Positions 1 to 7,130 of a stretch of 13,439 nt of DNA are shown here, piece by piece. A program made the translations under genes and the position numbers. Position 1 is the first letter of the stretch, and each line of letters starts with the position of its first letter. Below the pieces are notes generated by a model. The model did no database searches. It was not told where the DNA came from and worked only from the letters and a program-made list of their open reading frames with translations. Source of the DNA: Acidobacteriota bacterium (GTDB lineage Bacteria > Acidobacteriota > UBA6911 > RPQK01 > JADFOI01); assembly GCA_027295745.1 (NCBI GenBank), contig JAPUKI010000188.1, positions 1 through 13,439 of the forward strand, given 5' to 3'.

Positions 1-778
1 GAAAGGGAACTTCCTGTCTCATACCGTAGATGAGTTTCGCCGCCTCAAGGTCCAATCCTGGAACGGCAGCCAACACAGGCACAGGTGCCGAATTGACATT
101 GATCCGATTGATCCTGGCGAAGGTGGTAAAGTACTTCTGCAGACCATAGTACTCGATTTGCTCTCCGCTCTCAGTCGTTCCCTTGCGACCATAGTAAATT
201 TCCGGCGTGATGCCTCGAACCAGGAGGAGCTCCTCTGGAACATCAAGAGGACCGTTCTTGGCAAAATAAGGCTCAGGAAGTGACTGATAATAGTCACTCT
301 CCGCACCGTTCAGTCGATGCAGCTCATCCCGATCCCTCCAATCCTCTATCGAATCCGTGATGAGATCGGCCTCCTGCTCGTCGAGTCCCACTCCGATCAA
401 GAGATTGTAGAGCAGATAGTTGGGTGCTAGATTCACGTTGATTTTCCCAGTCTCTTCAATGATCTCGACACTGGCCTTTCCGCGCCCCATAGCCAACTCG
501 ACAAAACCGGTGAGAGCGGGGGGAAGAGACTGCAGACCTTCCTCACGTTGCCGCTGAATCTGAGCGAAGGCCGTCTGGGATTCGATGACCTTGTAGATGG
601 CATATTCAATTCCGGCACGCGACAGGTAGTAGGACTCCTTCTGATCCACTACATTGCGGGCAGCATTGACTTCTGTGCGGATCGAAGCTGAGAAAGACAC
701 GGCCAACATGCTCATGCCCACCATGACCCACAGCACGACAATGAGAACAGCGCCCGCCTGTTGGTGATCTCGTTTCAT
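1..778 (-). CDS. gspK: Type II secretion minor pseudopilin GspK (3' end cut by window edge)
   Basis: An open frame runs from ATG at 778 to the left edge (259 codons seen, no stop). The protein starts MKRDHQQAG followed by a hydrophobic stretch AVLIVVLWVMVGMSML, a short prepilin leader and N-terminal helix. The usual Glu at mature position 5 is missing, as is normal for GspK. Residues about 111-210 carry the GspK signature: GKINVN (111-116), EDWRDRDE (145-152) and GAE (158-160), then a second helix-hairpin-helix-like INVNSAP (226-232). In T2SS, GspK caps the pseudopilus tip together with GspI and GspJ in the periplasm. The gene starts 1 bp after the gspJ stop, with AAGG upstream, so translation is probably coupled. 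The C-terminal end lies outside the window. Confidence is high from motifs and position. Confidence 0.93.
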   Translation of the reverse strand, partial: MKRDHQQAGAVLIVVLWVMVGMSMLAVSFSASIRTEVNAARNVVDQKESYYLSRAGIEYAIYKVIESQTAFAQIQRQREEGLQSLPPALTGFVELAMGRGKASVEIIEETGKINVNLAPNYLLYNLLIGVGLDEQEADLITDSIEDWRDRDELHRLNGAESDYYQSLPEPYFAKNGPLDVPEELLLVRGITPEIYYGRKGTTESGEQIEYYGLQKYFTTFARINRINVNSAPVPVLAAVPGLDLEAAKLIYGMRQEVPF

Positions 779-779
779 A

Positions 780-1607
780 CTACCGACCTTGAGTGAAGCG
801 CTGCATTGCCTGGCGCAATTGGCCTCCAGAGAAACTGGCATTGATGGGGACCAGGATATGGTTCTCGTCATAGTCAATCCTTATGGCTTGAGGAACAGCC
901 AGCACCTCTTCTCCAAACCAGGAATCAAACCACTGATAGCTCTCTGATTGAGGATCGTATCCGTAATATTGAAACCGCAGATCTACAATATTCTCGATCA
1001 ATGGGAATGGTGGTTCTGGGGAAGAGTCGAGCATCGACATGAAGCTAGTCAAGCCCAGATAGCGGGCTTCCGTAGCCCCCAAATAGTAGTTCCCCTGTTC
1101 ATCCTGGGCGCGTTCGTAGTGCACGATGGTCAATCCAGGATTTTCATGCAGCATCAAAGGTGCCACGGTGGTAAAGGTCATCGAATCTGAAGTCCCGGAG
1201 AAAAGAGGAACCTGAGCAAAAAGACGCGCCTGTTGCTGCTCCCCCTGATCATTAAGTTCCTGAAGCTCGAGAAAAGAGGCGGAAGGTCGGACAGGAAACA
1301 GTGAACCGATCTGCCGTTTGATGTGATCCTGAAGCACTCGTCTTCGGGCCTCCACATCCAAGCGATCCTGACTTTTCTCATAGCTACTCAATCCCATCCG
1401 AAAGGAGGAAAACATGATACCAGCCATTAACCCAAAGATCGTAAACGCGACGATGAGTTCGAGGAGAGTGAAGCCGCTGACCGCTGACAACTGACCGCTG
1501 ACAACTGACCGGGGGCGGCGGACAACAGACCACAGACCACAGACCGCAGACCGCTGACTGCTGACTGCGGATCGCGGAGTAGAGCTGGAACCTGGAACGC
1601 GTTTCAT
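780..1607 (-). CDS. gspJ: Type II secretion minor pseudopilin GspJ with repeat-expanded leader
   Basis: This 275-residue frame has a prepilin motif G45-FTLLE, hydrophobic helix FTLLELIVAFTIFGLMAG and the GspJ-like continuation (RLDVEARRRVLQDHIKRQIG). Mature length is about 230 residues, normal to slightly long for GspJ. It is a minor pseudopilin that joins GspI and GspK at the pseudopilus tip after cleavage by GspO, which is not in this window. ATG at 1607 overlaps the gspI stop as ATGA, which argues that this is the used start. That start gives a 45-residue leader instead of the common 6-15, and residues about 10-45 are encoded by a tandem heptanucleotide array. An in-frame TTG at residue 40 would give a 6-residue leader (MSAVSG) but has no visible ribosome binding site. 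Identity is firm, the N-terminus is not. Confidence 0.9.
   Translation of the reverse strand: MKRVPGSSSTPRSAVSSQRSAVCGLWSVVRRPRSVVSGQLSAVSGFTLLELIVAFTIFGLMAGIMFSSFRMGLSSYEKSQDRLDVEARRRVLQDHIKRQIGSLFPVRPSASFLELQELNDQGEQQQARLFAQVPLFSGTSDSMTFTTVAPLMLHENPGLTIVHYERAQDEQGNYYLGATEARYLGLTSFMSMLDSSPEPPFPLIENIVDLRFQYYGYDPQSESYQWFDSWFGEEVLAVPQAIRIDYDENHILVPINASFSGGQLRQAMQRFTQGR
1474..1578. repeat. 15-unit tandem heptanucleotide array inside gspJ leader
   Basis: Read on the plus strand, 15 consecutive 7-bp units keep perfect phase for 105 bp. Typical units are CCGCTGA, CAACTGA, CCACAGA, CCGCAGA and CTGCTGA, so the consensus is about CNNCWGA; the sixth and seventh units (1509-1522) are G-rich variants. 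A second small family, CTGGAAC twice, sits at 1585-1598. On the coding strand the units read as TCAGCGG or TCTGTGG. Since 7 bp steps through all three frames, they encode a 7-residue-period peptide (SAVSGQR-like) within the GspJ leader. Units are degenerate, so the array is old or was not made by recent slippage alone. Confidence 0.92.
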
Positions 1608-2107
1608 CGAGTTCTCCCGAAGAGTCGTCGAACAGCATCGGCAGGCGTCTGCAGTCGCCTGCCAGGTTCACTGGGCACAGTTTTCAAGCACATGGTCCGG
1701 TAGAACTTGCCACGGGCATCGTTCTTAAAATGCACATCCACCATCACGCTGAGTAAATGCACCGGCGGCTCGGTGACATCGATGGAAAGAGTCTCCTCAG
1801 GCTCCTCCCAGTAATTCACCTCCGCCGTGTAGGCGAACTCCTCATCCAGATCGCCGGCCAACTGAGTTGCTTCATAGATGCTCTCGTCACTGAGTATTTC
1901 ATTCATGACGTTTTCCGCATGATTCATGGCTCGGTGCGCCAGATCAATGCGGTGAATGTTATTGAGTCCTCCCGAGAAGATCTGCATCACCACTCCTGCG
2001 GTGACTCCCAGAATTGCCAGCGCTACAACGACTTCTAGGAGAGTGAACCCGCGAGGCCGCTGACACCTGACAGCTGACACCTGACAATTATTCTTAGCTA
2101 TCATCAT
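1604..2107 (-). CDS. gspI: Type II secretion minor pseudopilin GspI
   Basis: This 167-residue protein has a prepilin motif at G20-FTLLE followed by VVVALAILGVTAGVVMQIFSG. The mature protein is about 147 residues, with the Glu at +5 needed for pseudopilin assembly. In T2SS, GspI is the hub of the GspI-J-K tip complex. The start at 2107 (tandem ATGs at 2107 and 2104) has AAGGAAA immediately upstream and overlaps the gspH stop by 14 bp. The stop overlaps the gspJ ATG. Leader residues about 8-17 (CQVSAVRCQR) are encoded by a four-unit heptanucleotide array of the family found in gspJ, which lengthens the leader to 20 residues. The assignment as GspI rather than GspH or GspJ rests on order (G-H-I-J-K) and the LLEVVVALAIL helix. 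Confidence 0.9.
   Translation of the reverse strand: MMIAKNNCQVSAVRCQRPRGFTLLEVVVALAILGVTAGVVMQIFSGGLNNIHRIDLAHRAMNHAENVMNEILSDESIYEATQLAGDLDEEFAYTAEVNYWEEPEETLSIDVTEPPVHLLSVMVDVHFKNDARGKFYRTMCLKTVPSEPGRRLQTPADAVRRLFGRTR
2057..2084. repeat. 4-unit heptanucleotide array inside gspI leader
   Basis: On the plus strand the units are CCGCTGA, CACCTGA, CAGCTGA and CACCTGA in perfect phase. The 16-mer ACAGCTGACACCTGAC at 2070-2085 recurs exactly at 11647-11662, and in inverted orientation at 10978-10993, so this is one family dispersed over the window. Here it lies between the gspI start codon and the prepilin cleavage motif. Confidence 0.88.
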
Positions 2108-2591
2108 TTTCCTTGACCACCTTCGGGAATCCGGTAATGGGGTCGACCCGGATTTTCATTGGCCGGCCGGTTTCGCGCTTTATACTAAAAAGTGCTCCGG
2201 AACTCCTTCCGTTAGCATAAAAATTAATCCTCACCGGAAATTCCTGCTCCTCTGTCAGTATTGAGACCCCTTCCGGCAGAAAGACCTTCCTGATCTCCTG
2301 CTCGAACTCGTTGGCAAAGATGTAAGAATCGGGAACCTCTTCACCTTCCTCTTGAATGAGAATAATGCGAAAAACCTTCTGTTTGGCAATGGCCTGGGAT
2401 CGGGCGTGTCTCATTCGAGTGATCAAATCCCGCCCAGCCGTTTCCAACTCCAGACCTCTCAGCCCTCGTGAAAAGGAGGGCATGACAATTCCCGCTGCCA
2501 GCGCTACCAAAATCAAGACAATCAGCAACTCCAGGAGGCTGAAGCCCTGCTTCGAACGAGCCTCACTCCCACGAGTTAAGGTCGGCATCAT
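2094..2591 (-). CDS. gspH: Type II secretion minor pseudopilin GspH
   Basis: The protein has 165 residues with prepilin motif G16-FSLLE and helix LLIVLILVALAAGIVMPSF. It is followed by the GspH/FimT-type region (LRGLELETAGRDLITRMRHARSQAIAKQ) and a late NGRSSGALFSI segment. GspH is a minor pseudopilin placed between the major GspG and the tip. The open frame extends much further upstream, but that part overlaps gspG and encodes nothing pseudopilin-like. The tandem ATGs at 2591 and 2588 are preceded by GGAAGGAGG about 8 bp away, a strong ribosome binding site that decides the start. The gene overlaps the gspG 3' end by 29 bp and the gspI start by 14 bp. The leader has no heptanucleotide repeat, unlike GspI and GspJ. 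Confidence 0.9.
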   Translation of the reverse strand: MMPTLTRGSEARSKQGFSLLELLIVLILVALAAGIVMPSFSRGLRGLELETAGRDLITRMRHARSQAIAKQKVFRIILIQEEGEEVPDSYIFANEFEQEIRKVFLPEGVSILTEEQEFPVRINFYANGRSSGALFSIKRETGRPMKIRVDPITGFPKVVKENDDS

Positions 2592-2988
2592 CGCCCTCGC
2601 CTCCTTCCGTCCCATCGGCACCAACACTCCACAGGTCGTAGTCCCCGTGTTCACCGGGTGAACGGTATTGATATTCATTTCCCCAGGTATCCTTGGGAAC
2701 AGTACTTTTTTCCAGGTAGGGACCACTCCAGTTTTGAATGCCCTGCTCTTCCACAAGTGCCTGCAGCCCTTGACCTGTGGTGGGATAGTGCCCCACATCA
2801 AAGCGGAACAGGGCCAGTGCGTTTCCGAGCTGGTCGATCTGTAGTTTGGCCACCTGCGCTTTGCTCTGGCCCACGCGGTTCCACAGTCTCGGCCCAACCA
2901 CTCCCGCCAATAGGCCAAGAATAACTAAGACAACTATTAACTCTATAAGGGAAAAACCCTTCTGACCTAACCTCTTTCTCTCTTTCAT
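2563..2988 (-). CDS. gspG: Type II secretion major pseudopilin GspG
   Basis: The protein has 141 residues: an 11-residue basic leader MKERKRLGQKG, then FSLIELIVVLVILGLLAGVVGP. The conserved GspG body follows: AKLQIDQLGNALALFRFDVGHYPTTGQGLQAL, then GPYLEKSTVPKDTWGNEYQYRSPG and DYDLWSVGADG near the end, where calcium-binding residues lie in known GspG structures. This is the main subunit of the periplasmic pseudopilus that drives export. The start at 2988 was chosen because the leader then has normal length; the longer frame upstream runs into gspF. Upstream is a GA-rich stretch (AGAGAGAAGAGAAA) rather than a classic Shine-Dalgarno site. It lies 13 bp after gspF. Family identity is very clear. 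Confidence 0.97.
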   Translation of the reverse strand: MKERKRLGQKGFSLIELIVVLVILGLLAGVVGPRLWNRVGQSKAQVAKLQIDQLGNALALFRFDVGHYPTTGQGLQALVEEQGIQNWSGPYLEKSTVPKDTWGNEYQYRSPGEHGDYDLWSVGADGTEGGEGDDADLNSWE

Positions 2989-3001
2989 TTTCTCTTCTCT
3001 C

Positions 3002-4222
3002 TTACAGCGGAACGTCGTTAATACTGAAGATGGAATACAACAAGGACACGACCATCCCCCCGATGATGACTCCCATGACCACGATAATGGCCGGTTCAAA
3101 GAGGGCAACCAATCGCTTGAGTGATCTTCTCAGCTCCCGGTCATAGCTTTCCGCAATCTGCAGCAGCATGTCATCCAGCCTTCCGGTTTCCTCCCCCACT
3201 GCAAGCAGATGCAAAGCAAAGGGTGGAAAGATTTGGGCTTCCCGAATGGGTGCGGCTAATCCTTCGCCCCTCTTCACACCCGATTTGATGGATTCCATGG
3301 TTGAGGCAATGGCCTGATTTTCCACGACTTCCTTGACGATATTGATGGACTGAATCAGTGGAACCGCACTATGGAGAAGAGTCCCCAGGGTACGGCTAAA
3401 CCGGCTCACCTCAATCTTCTGAAGGATAGAGCCGACAACCGGCAGCTTCAACTTCCGCCGGTCCCAATTCAAACGCCCCTCCTCGGTCTTTAAACGAGTG
3501 TGGATCCCATACCAGACGGCAAATGCCACCGACAGGATCAGCCACCAGTAACCGGTCAGGAGTCCGCTTAATCCCAGCAGGATCTTCATGGGAAGTGGAA
3601 TGGGCGCACCCGCGTTGTCAAAGATGGTCGCAAACTGCGGGATCACAATAGTCATCATGATGACTATTGAAATCGTAGCAACGGCAGCCAAGACACAAGG
3701 ATAGATCAGTGAAGAAATCAAGTAACTGCGAAACTCGTCTACGTCTTCGAGATAATCCACCAGGCGCTCTAAAATCTGGTCCAGAGCGCCTCCAACCTCT
3801 CCCGCCTTGACCAAATTGACGTAGACTCTGGGAAAGACTTGAGGATAGATCCTGAGTGCATCGGAGAGGGACTTGCCACCTTTGATCTCGCTCAGAAGCT
3901 CGCGGACAACCTCGCTCAGGTAAGCATTTTCCGTTAAATTAGAAAGAATACTCAGGCTGCGGTCAAGGGTTAGTCCGGCCTTCACCAGAGTAGAAAGCTC
4001 CTGAGTGAAGATGAGCAGGTCTTCTTGAGGGACTTTTTTCCTTTTCCAGGGAAGTCGAACCTCTCGGCTCAGTAAGCCAGCTTCCTCACCGGAGAACACC
4101 TTGATGGGCATCTGCCCCTGCTCTTGAAGCCGGGCCATGACCGTCTCCTGGTCAGCCGCTTCCAAGGTTCCCTCAACCACTTTTCCATCCGGCGTTACCG
4201 CCTTGTATCGAAAGAAAGCCAT
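3002..4222 (-). CDS. gspF: Type II secretion inner-membrane platform protein GspF
   Basis: The protein has 406 residues, the usual GspF/PilC length. It has a short cytoplasmic start (FFRYKAVTPDGKVVEGTLEA), a first T2SSF domain (FTQELSTLVKAGLTLDRSLSIL) and a membrane segment IYPCVLAAVATISIVIMMTIVIPQF. A second membrane pair follows near YWWLILSVAFAVWYG, then a second T2SSF domain (FSRTLGTLLHSAVPLIQSINI) and a last helix (LFEPAIIVVMGVIIGGMVVSLLYSIFSI). GspF is the polytopic platform that couples the GspE ATPase to pseudopilus growth. ATG at 4222 matches the family N-terminus, yet no Shine-Dalgarno sequence is visible: the 10 bp upstream are pyrimidine-rich and lead into a heptanucleotide array and a hairpin that separate it from gspE. 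Confidence 0.96.
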   Translation of the reverse strand: MAFFRYKAVTPDGKVVEGTLEAADQETVMARLQEQGQMPIKVFSGEEAGLLSREVRLPWKRKKVPQEDLLIFTQELSTLVKAGLTLDRSLSILSNLTENAYLSEVVRELLSEIKGGKSLSDALRIYPQVFPRVYVNLVKAGEVGGALDQILERLVDYLEDVDEFRSYLISSLIYPCVLAAVATISIVIMMTIVIPQFATIFDNAGAPIPLPMKILLGLSGLLTGYWWLILSVAFAVWYGIHTRLKTEEGRLNWDRRKLKLPVVGSILQKIEVSRFSRTLGTLLHSAVPLIQSINIVKEVVENQAIASTMESIKSGVKRGEGLAAPIREAQIFPPFALHLLAVGEETGRLDDMLLQIAESYDRELRRSLKRLVALFEPAIIVVMGVIIGGMVVSLLYSIFSINDVPL

Positions 4223-4232
4223 AGAAGAAGAA

Positions 4233-4253
4233 TCCAGAATTCAGAATCCAGAA
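4233..4253. repeat. 3-unit heptanucleotide array just upstream of gspF
   Basis: On the plus strand the units are TCCAGAA, TTCAGAA, TCCAGAA, preceded by a degenerate AGAAGAA. This is the second heptamer family. The 13-mer CAGAATCCAGAAG at 4242-4254 recurs at 10610-10622. The array ends 10 bp before the gspF start codon and occupies the place where a ribosome binding site would be expected. Confidence 0.8.
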
Positions 4254-4254
4254 G

Positions 4255-4283
4255 GGGAAATGTGAGGAAATCCCACATTTCCC
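4255..4283 (-). promoter_or_regulatory. Perfect 10-bp hairpin at the gspE-gspF junction
   Basis: GGGAAATGTG and CACATTTCCC form a perfect 10-bp inverted repeat around a 9-base loop. It begins at the last base of the gspE stop codon. There is no T-run after it on the transcribed strand, so it does not look like an intrinsic terminator. It could act as an mRNA-stability or processing element inside the operon, or lower gspF translation relative to gspE. The function is inference; the palindrome is seen. Confidence 0.6.
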
Positions 4284-5998
4284 TACGAATCCTGGGTAAC
4301 TCTCAGAACCTCCGCAATCGTGGTGATTCCCTGTTTGATTTTTTCAAACCCATCGTCTCGCAAAGTGATCATGCCACCGCGAACAGCAGCTTTTCTGAGC
4401 TTTGTGGCATCGGCATTGGAAATGGTTAGACGGCGAATCTCCTCATCCATTAACATCAACTCAAAAATACCCAGCCGTCCCTGATAACCGGTCTGACCGC
4501 ATTCTTTGCATCCCTTTCCCTCATAAACTCTGGTGTCGGCATCCATCGGGAACCCGATCTCCTCCAGCATGCCGCTCTCCATCGCCTGCTCCTCCTTACA
4601 GTGGGAGCAAATGACACGGACCAGACGTTGGGCCAGAACTCCCAGTATGGAAGAGGACAACAAATAATCCTGAGCGCCCATATCCACCAGTCGCGCGATG
4701 GCGCTGGGGGCATCATTGGTGTGCAGTGTGCTAAAAACCAGATGACCGGTCAGGGCGGCTCTGATACCAATCTCAGCGGTCTCAAGGTCGCGCATTTCTC
4801 CGACCATGATCACATCCGGATCCTGGCGCACGATGGATCGAAGTCCAGCTGCAAAGGTCAGCCCGATCTGAGGATTCACGTGGATTTGATTGATACCATT
4901 AATTTGGTACTCCACAGGATCTTCAATCGTAACTATTTTCTTATCAGGCTGATTGATCTTGGTCAGAGCAGCGTACAGGGTGGTTGTCTTACCGCTGCCG
5001 GTGGGACCTGTGACCAGGATGATCCCATGAGGCCGCGAAATCAAATTCTCGTACTGCTGATGCATCTGGGAGGAGAAGCCGAGTCTCTCCAAATCGTAGA
5101 TTTGGGTGTTGCTCTTGTCCAGGATGCGCATGACCACGCTTTCTCCATACATGGTGGGAAGTGTGGACACTCGAAGGTCGATGTCCCTTCCCAGAATCTT
5201 TATCTTGATGCGTCCGTCCTGAGGAATTCTCCGCTCAGCAATATTGAGTTTGGCCATTATTTTAACCCGAGAAATGATGGCCGCTTTGAGCTTCTTGGGC
5301 GGGGACTCTTCGTCGTAAAGAATGCCATCGATGCGGTAGCGCACCTTGAGTTCATGCTCAAAAGGCTCAATATGGATATCAGAAGCACGGGACTCGATGG
5401 CGCGTGACATGAGGAGATTGACCAACCGGATGACGGGAGCTTCCGATGCCAGATCCTTGAGGTGTTCCACATCTTCCAATTCCTCACTGACCATGTCGAT
5501 GCCGCCCTCAATGTCCTCCACGATCCTGTCCAGGGTCGAAGCCTGGCTCCCGTAAAATTTCTCGATCAGATCGAGAATTGCGTTCTCGGGGCCCAAAAAC
5601 ACCTGAAGGTCCTGGTAACCGGTGTAGAGACGAATGGTGTCCAGTGTGGAGTAATCCTGGGGGTTGGCCATGGCAAGAGTCAGTTTCTTCTCGTCCTCCA
5701 CCTTGATGGGAATGAATTTGCATTCGCGCATGAAGCTCGCCGAGAAAGTGCCCTCCAGCACCGGAACCTGAGGAAGATCCTCGGCCGTCACGTAGGGGAT
5801 ACCTAAATAGGTACTCAGATGACCCACCAGATCCGCCTCGGATATCGCTCCAATGTCCATGAAAAGTTTACCGATCCTGTCAGCTGACTGGTGCTGCAGA
5901 CTGAGAGCGGTCGCCAACTCTTCCTGGGAGATGACTCCTTTGTCCAGCAGCTCCTGTCCGAAAGGCTTCTGACTCTTTAGCTGTGACAGCTCGATCAT
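4283..5998 (-). CDS. gspE: Type II secretion ATPase GspE
   Basis: The protein has 571 residues. An N-terminal T2SSE_N-type region lies at residues 1-150 (LLDKGVISQEELATAL, then GIPYV). The ATPase core follows with SRASDIHIEP (203-212), Walker A GPTGSGKT (331-338), Asp box TIEDPVEYQ (357-365), Walker B with DVIMVGEMRD (395-404) and His box HTND (426-429). Four cysteines at about 464, 467, 497 and 500 form the zinc-binding CM domain found in GspE/PilB-type ATPases. It is the cytoplasmic hexameric motor that powers the pseudopilus through GspL and GspF. The start ATG directly abuts the upstream gene's stop, with GGAG 7-8 bp before it. It is closely similar to PilB; the downstream gspF and GspG-K set makes GspE the better call. 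Confidence 0.95.
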   Translation of the reverse strand: MIELSQLKSQKPFGQELLDKGVISQEELATALSLQHQSADRIGKLFMDIGAISEADLVGHLSTYLGIPYVTAEDLPQVPVLEGTFSASFMRECKFIPIKVEDEKKLTLAMANPQDYSTLDTIRLYTGYQDLQVFLGPENAILDLIEKFYGSQASTLDRIVEDIEGGIDMVSEELEDVEHLKDLASEAPVIRLVNLLMSRAIESRASDIHIEPFEHELKVRYRIDGILYDEESPPKKLKAAIISRVKIMAKLNIAERRIPQDGRIKIKILGRDIDLRVSTLPTMYGESVVMRILDKSNTQIYDLERLGFSSQMHQQYENLISRPHGIILVTGPTGSGKTTTLYAALTKINQPDKKIVTIEDPVEYQINGINQIHVNPQIGLTFAAGLRSIVRQDPDVIMVGEMRDLETAEIGIRAALTGHLVFSTLHTNDAPSAIARLVDMGAQDYLLSSSILGVLAQRLVRVICSHCKEEQAMESGMLEEIGFPMDADTRVYEGKGCKECGQTGYQGRLGIFELMLMDEEIRRLTISNADATKLRKAAVRGGMITLRDDGFEKIKQGITTIAEVLRVTQDS

Positions 5999-6544
5999 TT
6001 AATACTCCAGGACACTAATTCGTTGCTCAAATTGCTCAAATGAGATCTTCTCAGTGGTCAAAAGATCCAGATCCTCTTTGAAGGTCGATATGACCACTAC
6101 AGTTGTCTTTTTCGTGGAATCCAGTTCATTTCGATCTTCGACATGGGCACTAATGGAGAGACGATTCTGAGGGGTGAGTTGCTTGAAAGCAGCTCCGTAA
6201 TCTGCCAGACCCCTCACCATGGCATCTTTCAAAACGCGAAGCTGTTCCGCCTTTGAGAGCTGCTCTTCCGTCCGCGCCGGTATCTCCCCGAAGGGTGTAC
6301 GAATCCTGGACCGATTGATGTTGAGATGAAAGGAAACCACCACACCGTAGCCCTCCAGGTAAGATCCTTCCGCCTCTCCCGTGACTGCGAAAGGATTGGG
6401 AAAATTCTGGCTGATGATTTCACTCACAATCCTCTCAAAGATGCGGGTGTTCTTTTTCAGCAATTCCAGATTGATATCTGGGCCTGCAAAGGCTGTCGTT
6501 CCAGTGAGGAGCAGTACGAGTAGAACTGATATGCGATATCCCAT
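5999..6544 (-). CDS. Small exported protein of unknown function in the T2SS operon
   Basis: I do not recognise this family. The protein has 181 residues. It begins MGYRISVLLVLLLTGTTAFAG, a convincing Sec signal peptide with probable cleavage after about residue 20 (AFA-GP). No lipobox cysteine is seen, so a soluble periplasmic location is likely. The rest is mixed alpha/beta with a strand-rich centre (EGYGVVVSFHLNI, then RLSISAHVEDRNE, then TTVVVISTFKEDLDLL) and a charged C-terminus. No cysteines or catalytic motif stand out. It sits 10 bp after the anti-sigma gene and directly abuts gspE (TAA then ATG), so it is almost certainly co-expressed with the secretion genes. It could be an envelope signal input for the anti-sigma factor or an accessory of the secretion apparatus; both are guesses. 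Confidence 0.8.
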   Translation of the reverse strand: MGYRISVLLVLLLTGTTAFAGPDINLELLKKNTRIFERIVSEIISQNFPNPFAVTGEAEGSYLEGYGVVVSFHLNINRSRIRTPFGEIPARTEEQLSKAEQLRVLKDAMVRGLADYGAAFKQLTPQNRLSISAHVEDRNELDSTKKTTVVVISTFKEDLDLLTTEKISFEQFEQRISVLEY

Positions 6545-6554
6545 AGCCGATGCT

Positions 6555-7130
6555 CTAGCGCGAAAGTAGTGTTCGCAAATAGTGATTGTTTTCCTCTAAA
6601 TTCTCCACATAGCGCTGTTCCAGACTGAGCAGATATTGCTCCAGCTGCCCGACGTTCGTCCTCTGTTGGAGCTCCATGTCTTCCTTGACCCGCAAGAGAG
6701 CCCTGAGCATCAACTGGCGCTCTTCCGTTTGTTGGGCCACAATCCTGTCCTGAACCGTTTCCGTGAGCTGCTGCTCGGAAATCACCAGACGCTGCCCCCC
6801 CAGATACCCCATATATTGAGAAATGGACACCACACCGACGATGATCAGAAACCCGGCGGCGATCTTCTGAAACACGGGCCACCAGCCTATGCGGCCAAGC
6901 GACCGGCGGAAGGCAAAGGCAGCCCGGCCGGTTTCCGGCTGGCTGGCGCGCTGATGTTCAACTTTCCACTCCCCCAGCATTTCTCGGGTCTCCACCATTT
7001 CCACATATTCCCGGTTGCACTCAGAGCACTGACTAAGGTGCTGAAAGAACTCGAACCCCAGGCGGGGCTTCACTTCTTCCCCGTAAAGCACATCAATCAT
7101 CCCTGCTTGACTCTGCTCACAGTTCATCAT
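6555..7130 (-). CDS. Membrane-anchored zinc-finger anti-sigma factor
   Basis: The protein has 191 residues. The N-terminal half has Cys4 and H31-LSQ-C35-SE-C38, the Hx3Cx2C pattern of zinc-binding anti-sigma (ZAS) domains that hold ECF sigma factors inactive. A single membrane helix lies at about residues 86-105 (FQKIAAGFLIIVGVVSISQY). A long charged, probably coiled-coil extracytoplasmic tail follows (LTETVQDRIVAQQTEERQLML, then YLLSLEQRYVENLEENNHYLR). The start overlaps the sigma gene stop as ATGATG, with GGAGG 4-7 bp upstream of the two ATGs, typical of a translationally coupled sigma/anti-sigma pair. A tail in the periplasm suggests that an envelope signal releases the sigma factor. Which signal is unknown; the exported protein encoded next is one candidate partner. 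Confidence 0.88.
   Translation of the reverse strand: MMNCEQSQAGMIDVLYGEEVKPRLGFEFFQHLSQCSECNREYVEMVETREMLGEWKVEHQRASQPETGRAAFAFRRSLGRIGWWPVFQKIAAGFLIIVGVVSISQYMGYLGGQRLVISEQQLTETVQDRIVAQQTEERQLMLRALLRVKEDMELQQRTNVGQLEQYLLSLEQRYVENLEENNHYLRTLLSR

Noticed and set aside
1474..1578. gspJ leader array as a CRISPR or protein-coding domain repeat
   Set aside because: Units are 7 bp without spacers, and the same units occur outside coding regions, so selection for the peptide is unlikely.
2592..2918. Upstream extension of the gspH frame to 274 residues
   Set aside because: It overlaps most of gspG and lacks pseudopilin sequence; the start at 2591 has a strong GGAGG site.
4601..5407. 268-residue plus-strand open frame opposite gspE
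   Set aside because: The gspE frame has all ATPase motifs; the antisense frame has no recognisable domain and no ribosome binding site.
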